From positions 1 through 55,199 of the forward strand of contig JAUIKM010000039.1 of NCBI GenBank assembly GCA_030430495.1: a stretch of 55,199 nt of DNA. Reading direction: 5' to 3'. Position numbers and translations under genes: made by a program. Positions 51,363 through 55,199 of this stretch are shown in pieces. Within the stretch, counting starts at the first letter, position 1, and each line of letters opens with the position of its first letter. This stretch comes from a bacterium (GTDB lineage: Bacteria > Bacteroidota > Ignavibacteria > Kapaibacteriales > UBA7675). Under the pieces are notes generated by a model that saw only the letters and a program-made list of their open reading frames with translations, was not told where the DNA came from and ran no database searches.

Positions 51363-52808
51363 ATGGCGCAGAACGCTGCGATCACCGGTCCTTCCACATG
51401 GACCGTCGAAGGCACCCGCCTGAAATTGAACGGAGAAGACATTTGCCTCAACGGCGTATGTTATTCCCCGACGCCGAAGGGCTTCGGCATTTTTTCGCCG
51501 CAGATAGGCGACTGGTTTTACGACAAGCTGGGCGCGATGTGGAGCAGCGACAACAGCAACGACCGCGGCGACCTGAGGACCATGCGCGAGCTGGGCGTCA
51601 ACCACCTGCGCACCTATTTCTGGTGGGTGTGGCAATGGCCGACGCCGGAGCAGGAGAACAGCATTGACTGGGTTAAACGGCGCGGCTGGAGAGACGCCGG
51701 CGCGGCGACTTTTGACCATACGCGTTTTCTGGACGAGTGCCAGGCGAACGGCATTCACGTCATGATCGGCCTGGCGGTTAATAGTGGTGATATTTTTGAG
51801 AGCGATCCTTCGCTGCGGCCGGCCTACCGCGAGCTGTACGTTGACACGGCACGTGAAATCGGCAGGCGCTACGGCGCGCATCCGGCGGTGATGGGCCTGT
51901 GCGTCGGCAATGAACAGAACCAGCCCGGGCGCAATGAAAACCCCGACTTCTGGGCCGGCCTGAGTGAGATGTCGCAAGCCTTCCGCGCTACGGCGACGAA
52001 CAAGATTACAATGATCGCGTTTCAAAACGACGCCAACCTGTTTAAGACAAAAGTGAACGGCGCGCCGCTGCAGGAAATCTACAAACGCGACTACGACGCT
52101 TACGGACTTAACATTTACGGCGACCTGAACAGTTCGCTGAACGAGTACCGCTCGCAGGTCGTTGAGGCCGAAGGCGGTAAGTGGGCGCTGCCGCTGATCG
52201 TCAGCGAGTGGGGCGTCGGCGGGGGTAAAAACGTCGAGAACCCCAAATACAACGACCCCGCGTTTAACTTCCCCAAAACGCGGCAGGTGATGACCAATAG
52301 CGGACCGGAAGACGTGCCGATCGGCCCGCTGGAGGGACCGCCCTTCGGCATAGCCCTGGCGCGCGAATTTAACGACGCCGAATTCCGGACCGCCTGTGAC
52401 AATTTGCGGAAGTACTACGGGCAGATTCGCGACAACAGCAGTTTTGTGGCGGGGTCGGAGTACTTCGCCTGGTCGGACGAATGGTGGAAAAACAACACGG
52501 ATCAAAAACTCATTGAAGCGATCGACAACGGCAGTCTGCGGCTGGATCAATGGGGACGGTTTGCTTCACCCTGGCCGATGCCGCCGGACTTCAATGGGCT
52601 GGTGGAACACAAGATTCCGACGCGCATTACCGAGCAGGATGCCGGAGCCAGCCCCGACTGGCCGGAGGAATTCTGGGGACTCTACGCGCTGGAAAACAAT
52701 CCAAACGGGCCGATCGGCTGGACGGAATACGGCTACATGTACAATGCCGACGCCCTGCGTGCGCGGCCGACCGTCGAAGCGTTAAAAGAAGTCTTCAGCC
52801 AGGGCTGA
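51363..52808 (+). CDS. Clan A (TIM-barrel) glycoside hydrolase-like protein, cytoplasmic
   Basis: 481 residues from ATG 51363, with GGGAGAG just upstream. Barrel motifs: LNGVCYSPTPKGFG at the start, LGVNHLRTYFWWVW, VMGLCVGNEQNQPGRNE with the Asn-Glu acid/base, and LPLIVSEWGVGG with the nucleophile Glu. The pattern fits clan A families that act on beta-glucans or related glycans (GH2/5/72-like). I cannot choose between them. There is no signal peptide, which is unusual for such an enzyme. It ends at the terminator at 52835. Confidence 0.85.
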   Translation: MAQNAAITGPSTWTVEGTRLKLNGEDICLNGVCYSPTPKGFGIFSPQIGDWFYDKLGAMWSSDNSNDRGDLRTMRELGVNHLRTYFWWVWQWPTPEQENSIDWVKRRGWRDAGAATFDHTRFLDECQANGIHVMIGLAVNSGDIFESDPSLRPAYRELYVDTAREIGRRYGAHPAVMGLCVGNEQNQPGRNENPDFWAGLSEMSQAFRATATNKITMIAFQNDANLFKTKVNGAPLQEIYKRDYDAYGLNIYGDLNSSLNEYRSQVVEAEGGKWALPLIVSEWGVGGGKNVENPKYNDPAFNFPKTRQVMTNSGPEDVPIGPLEGPPFGIALAREFNDAEFRTACDNLRKYYGQIRDNSSFVAGSEYFAWSDEWWKNNTDQKLIEAIDNGSLRLDQWGRFASPWPMPPDFNGLVEHKIPTRITEQDAGASPDWPEEFWGLYALENNPNGPIGWTEYGYMYNADALRARPTVEALKEVFSQG

Positions 52809-52834
52809 AACGCGCGCAGTTAAACAAATCACAG

Positions 52835-52872
52835 CGGCCCGCTCAGTTGAGTTGCTGAACGGGCCGTTTTTT
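52835..52872 (+). terminator. Intrinsic terminator of the glycoside hydrolase gene
   Basis: Stem CGGCCCG-C-TCAG / CTGA-A-CGGGCCG followed by TTTTTT (52867-52872). It also overlaps the 3' end of the convergent membrane protein gene. Confidence 0.88.
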
Positions 52873-53276
52873 CAGTCGCGCCGCACGCCGGGCAGGCGAA
52901 CACCATAAAACCACTGTCCCGCTGCAAACAGCCCAACGACCAGGGCCACGAGCGCCACGAGCCATTTGCCGGCGGCCGACAAGTTAAACGGATCAAACAC
53001 CAGCACGACGACGCTGGCGAAGACCCAGGTGCAGTCCTGCCAGATGATGCTCAACACTGCCGTGCGGTTGAGGCGCGAGGACAGACTGATCACCGCGACA
53101 TAAGCGCCAAAGAGCAGCAGACAACTGCCGACGGCAATACACCAGATGCCCTTCCCCGCCACGCCCATCAGATCGCTCAGGGGCGAGGCCAGCATAATCA
53201 TGAGTACGGCATTCACGATGGAGAATGCCGCATTGAGGCGCAGGAACCACTGCAAAGTTTTAACATTGTGCGCCAT
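52872..53276 (-). CDS. Small four-helix integral membrane protein
   Basis: 134 residues with four hydrophobic segments (about 12-32, 42-63, 74-95, 103-123) and a short basic tail GVRLPGVRRD. No catalytic motif is seen. It lies 25 bp after the SRPBCC gene, likely in one transcript, facing an AraC-type regulator. Function unknown. Confidence 0.82.
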   Translation of the reverse strand: MAHNVKTLQWFLRLNAAFSIVNAVLMIMLASPLSDLMGVAGKGIWCIAVGSCLLLFGAYVAVISLSSRLNRTAVLSIIWQDCTWVFASVVVLVFDPFNLSAAGKWLVALVALVVGLFAAGQWFYGVRLPGVRRD

Positions 53277-53301
53277 ACTCTCACCTTTCCGTTTATGCGA
53301 T

Positions 53302-53769
53302 TCAGGCAGCGGCGGCCGTTGCCGTCGGCGAGACCTGCACCGACTCGGCGCGTTGTTTAAGTGCGCTGTTCATGGCTCTGAACTGAGCCGACAGTTGTTC
53401 GCCGAAACGGCGTATAAACAGACCCGCCAGCACGCCGCTGAACAATTCTTCGTGGAGCAGCACGGTACTGCCATCCGCCTGAGGTTTCAATTGAAACGAG
53501 TGCTCACCATCGAACAAGCCCTTAAACAGCACGTGCCCGCGCCAGGCCAGGATGCTGTTCGGTTGGTAGTCGATCACCTGCGGCCGGAATTTCTGAGTGC
53601 CGCCCAGCGGCGAATTCATGCAGACCGTTAACGTGGCGCCGGGGCGCAGCTCGCCTGCGAGTTCTGTCATAAACGGATTCCACGTGTTGTACTCGGAGCC
53701 GTTGCACAGAATGCCCCAGACGACTTCCGGCGCGGCGTCGATTGTGATTGCGGTTTGAACGGTATGCAT
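53302..53769 (-). CDS. SRPBCC (START/Bet v 1-like) domain protein
   Basis: About 155 residues from ATG 53769, with GGTGGA upstream. AITIDAAPEVVWGILCN and NTWNPFMTELAGELRPGAT are the usual opening of polyketide-cyclase-like SRPBCC proteins. A late helix AGLFIRRFGEQLSAQFRAMNSAL lines the pocket. The fold binds hydrophobic ligands, which are unknown here. It pairs with the membrane protein at 52872 and is divergent from the AraC regulator. Confidence 0.88.
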   Translation of the reverse strand: MHTVQTAITIDAAPEVVWGILCNGSEYNTWNPFMTELAGELRPGATLTVCMNSPLGGTQKFRPQVIDYQPNSILAWRGHVLFKGLFDGEHSFQLKPQADGSTVLLHEELFSGVLAGLFIRRFGEQLSAQFRAMNSALKQRAESVQVSPTATAAAA

Positions 53770-53910
53770 GATTTCCACCAGAACATTATTCAGATGTGTG
53801 TTCCACTGTTGTTTGATTGCAAGTTAGGTCGCAGCCGGCCGCGGCGGTAATCTGCGCGCGCCATTGAATTGTCATTTTGCGCCACGAGCCAAAAGCCATA
53901 ATTTTGGCGC

Positions 53911-54939
53911 ATGACCTTCAGTGGACGATTCATAGCCAACCTGCTCGACGTGGCGGTGGAACGCGGCGCAAACCGCGACATTCTGCTGGGCGTGGCGGGG
54001 TTAAACGCACAGGTGTTGCAGAACGAAGAGACCCGCGTTGAGACCGAGGTGTACAACGACTTCGTCGCGGCGGCGGTACGGGAGTGCGATGATCCGCTGT
54101 TTGGCCTGCACGCCGGCGAGCGACTGAATATCGCGGCGGCGGGAGTGATTTCCCAGATCGTTCAATCCTGTTCGACCGTGCGCCAGGCGCTCGAAATGTG
54201 CTGCGAATTTGCGATGCTCGGCTGCCGCGCCCTGCCGCTGGAGATGCATGCGGAGGGCGACGCCGTCTTTCTCTCAATGACGCCCGACGCGAAGTGGCTT
54301 GAGCAGTCCGCCGCGGCGGTGCGGCAAACGCTGGACGGCGTCATTGCGTTTACCTTGCGCGAATACCACATGCTGGTCCAGTTCAGTCGCATGCCGCTGG
54401 AAGTGCGTCTGTGCCGGGCCCGACCCGCGCGGGTGACGGAGTACGAGCGAGTCTTCGGCTGCCCGACGGCGTTCAACAGTCCGCAGGACGGCATTCTGTT
54501 TCCGCGCGCGATGCTGGACCAGGCGATCCACAGCGCCAACTACGAGTTGCTGCACCTGCTGGTCGACTTTGCCAGACAAAAGGTCGCGGAAATTGAGCAG
54601 GGCGATCCGGTTGAGCGACGCGTGCGCAATGCCGTGCTGGCGATGCTGCATCCGCGCTTCCCGAGTGTCGATCAGGTGGCTGCACACCTGAACGTGAGCG
54701 TCCGCACATTGCAGCGGCGTCTGACGGAGCGCGGACTGAGCTTTCGTGTGATCCTCGACGATCTGCGCAATGACTTTGCACTGCGTTACCTGCGCCGCGC
54801 CGATCTGCCGATCGCCGAAGTCGCCGACCTGTTGAACTATTCCGACAGCGCCAATTTCATTCGGGCCTTCAGGCGACGTCACGATGTCTCGCCGAGCCAG
54901 TGGCGGCGGCAATCGACGGCTGGTACAAGCGGTGGCTGA
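53911..54939 (+). CDS. AraC-family regulator (ArgR/OruR-like arrangement)
   Basis: 342 residues. The N-terminal ~200 residues match the arabinose-binding-like effector domain of the OruR/ArgR/VqsM class (FGLHAGERLNIAAAGVISQ, ALEMCCEFAM). The C-terminal two helix-turn-helix units are intact: VDQVAAHLNVSVRTLQRRLTE and IAEVADLLNYSDSANFIRAF, ending at the usual SPSQWRR. It is divergent from the SRPBCC and membrane pair (~140 bp between starts), so those are its most likely targets. Confidence 0.9.
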   Translation: MTFSGRFIANLLDVAVERGANRDILLGVAGLNAQVLQNEETRVETEVYNDFVAAAVRECDDPLFGLHAGERLNIAAAGVISQIVQSCSTVRQALEMCCEFAMLGCRALPLEMHAEGDAVFLSMTPDAKWLEQSAAAVRQTLDGVIAFTLREYHMLVQFSRMPLEVRLCRARPARVTEYERVFGCPTAFNSPQDGILFPRAMLDQAIHSANYELLHLLVDFARQKVAEIEQGDPVERRVRNAVLAMLHPRFPSVDQVAAHLNVSVRTLQRRLTERGLSFRVILDDLRNDFALRYLRRADLPIAEVADLLNYSDSANFIRAFRRRHDVSPSQWRRQSTAGTSGG

Positions 54940-55199
54940 TCCGCCGTCTGGTCGATCCGGGTGCGGCCGCAGCCTGGACAGCCGGCCGACGCACTTTGTG
55001 CATAAACGCGCACGATTCTCAACCAAACACTGTTTTTCGCGGTCTTTTCACCCTCCGACGCACTCCCGGCGGATCGCTTCGCCGTCGCAGACTTCCGGCT
55101 TGCTTTTTTCTTTTTGTTCGTCACGCGGTCGGAAACGCCGCGTCGCCGCGCGAACAGTTTTTTTGTTCGAAACCTCACGTCATCGCAATTGAAGTGCGC
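54940..55199. other. Intergenic region at the window end
   Basis: About 260 bp holding a repeat-like stretch (55072-55122) and no supported gene. Confidence 0.5.
55072..55122 (+). repeat. Interspersed intergenic repeat, family B variant
   Basis: GATCGCTTCGCC, a variable stretch, then CCGGCTTGCTTTTTTCTTTT and TGTTCGTCACGCGG. The first part also resembles the reverse complement of family A (GATCGCTTTGAG...TTTGTTCGTC), linking the two families. Confidence 0.5.

Noticed and set aside
51111-52550. Long open frame antisense to the glycoside hydrolase
   Set aside because: Its composition is that of a shadow frame, rich in Val, Arg and Ala, with no family pattern and no start signal.
54940-55199. 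Short frames at the window end
   Set aside because: They overlap a repeat-like stretch and the 3' end of the AraC gene, without start signals or homology.

Overview
The window comes from a bacterium of the Bacteroidota/FCB group. Four extracellular proteins (one cut by the window edge) end in a type IX secretion (T9SS) C-terminal sorting domain. The arginine operon carries the Bacteroidota-type N-acylornithine carbamoyltransferase. Base composition is GC-rich. Unlike typical Bacteroides, many starts have a clear Shine-Dalgarno (GGAG/AGGA), and several promoters look like TTGCAC-17-TATATT. A deep FCB lineage fits, but I cannot name the genus. There are no rRNA genes, tRNA genes, CRISPR arrays, transposases or phage genes.

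Layout. 1-5632: end of a T9SS protein, a TPR/SARP-type regulator, a small beta-sandwich protein and a T9SS cargo with fibronectin domains. 6343-13510: arginine operon on the minus strand (GNAT acyltransferase, argG, argC, argF', argB, deacylase, argH), tightly overlapping. 13891-18999: three-gene minus-strand glycosylation cluster (glycosyltransferase, OGT/SPY-type GT41, TIGR03032-like protein). 19379-24655: phosphate transporter with a PhoU-like tail, a VOC protein, an acyl-CoA desaturase and a small TPR protein. 25001-30771: exported enzymes (poly-gamma-glutamate hydrolase lipoprotein, TlpA-like thioredoxin, T9SS di-haem peroxidase, sphingomyelinase-like phosphoesterase). 31003-32621: a frameshifted VOC gene and a repeat-rich, gene-poor stretch. 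32622-37460: a 1612-residue T9SS metalloprotease with two predicted RCC1 propellers. 38820-42314: three tandem paralogues of an unrecognised secreted protein. 42400-54939: housekeeping and accessory genes (GNAT, two methyltransferases, EamA transporter, VOC proteins, GrpB, HipA-like kinase, PPK2, glycoside hydrolase, AraC regulator facing an SRPBCC/membrane pair).

Most unusual features. (1) The three paralogues each have their own TTGCnn-17-TATATT promoter and a 350-430 nt untranslated leader. Two leaders share a hairpin with an identical seven-base loop and compensating stem changes, at the same distance from the start codon, which suggests an RNA regulatory element. (2) The 7-mer GTTAAAC/GTTTAAC occurs about 59 times by hand count where about 4 are expected. 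It lies inside genes in several frames as well as between genes, and it pulls Leu-Asn towards TTA-AAC although TTA is otherwise rare. This resembles HIP1 or DNA-uptake words. (3) Two families of short intergenic repeats are scattered through the window.
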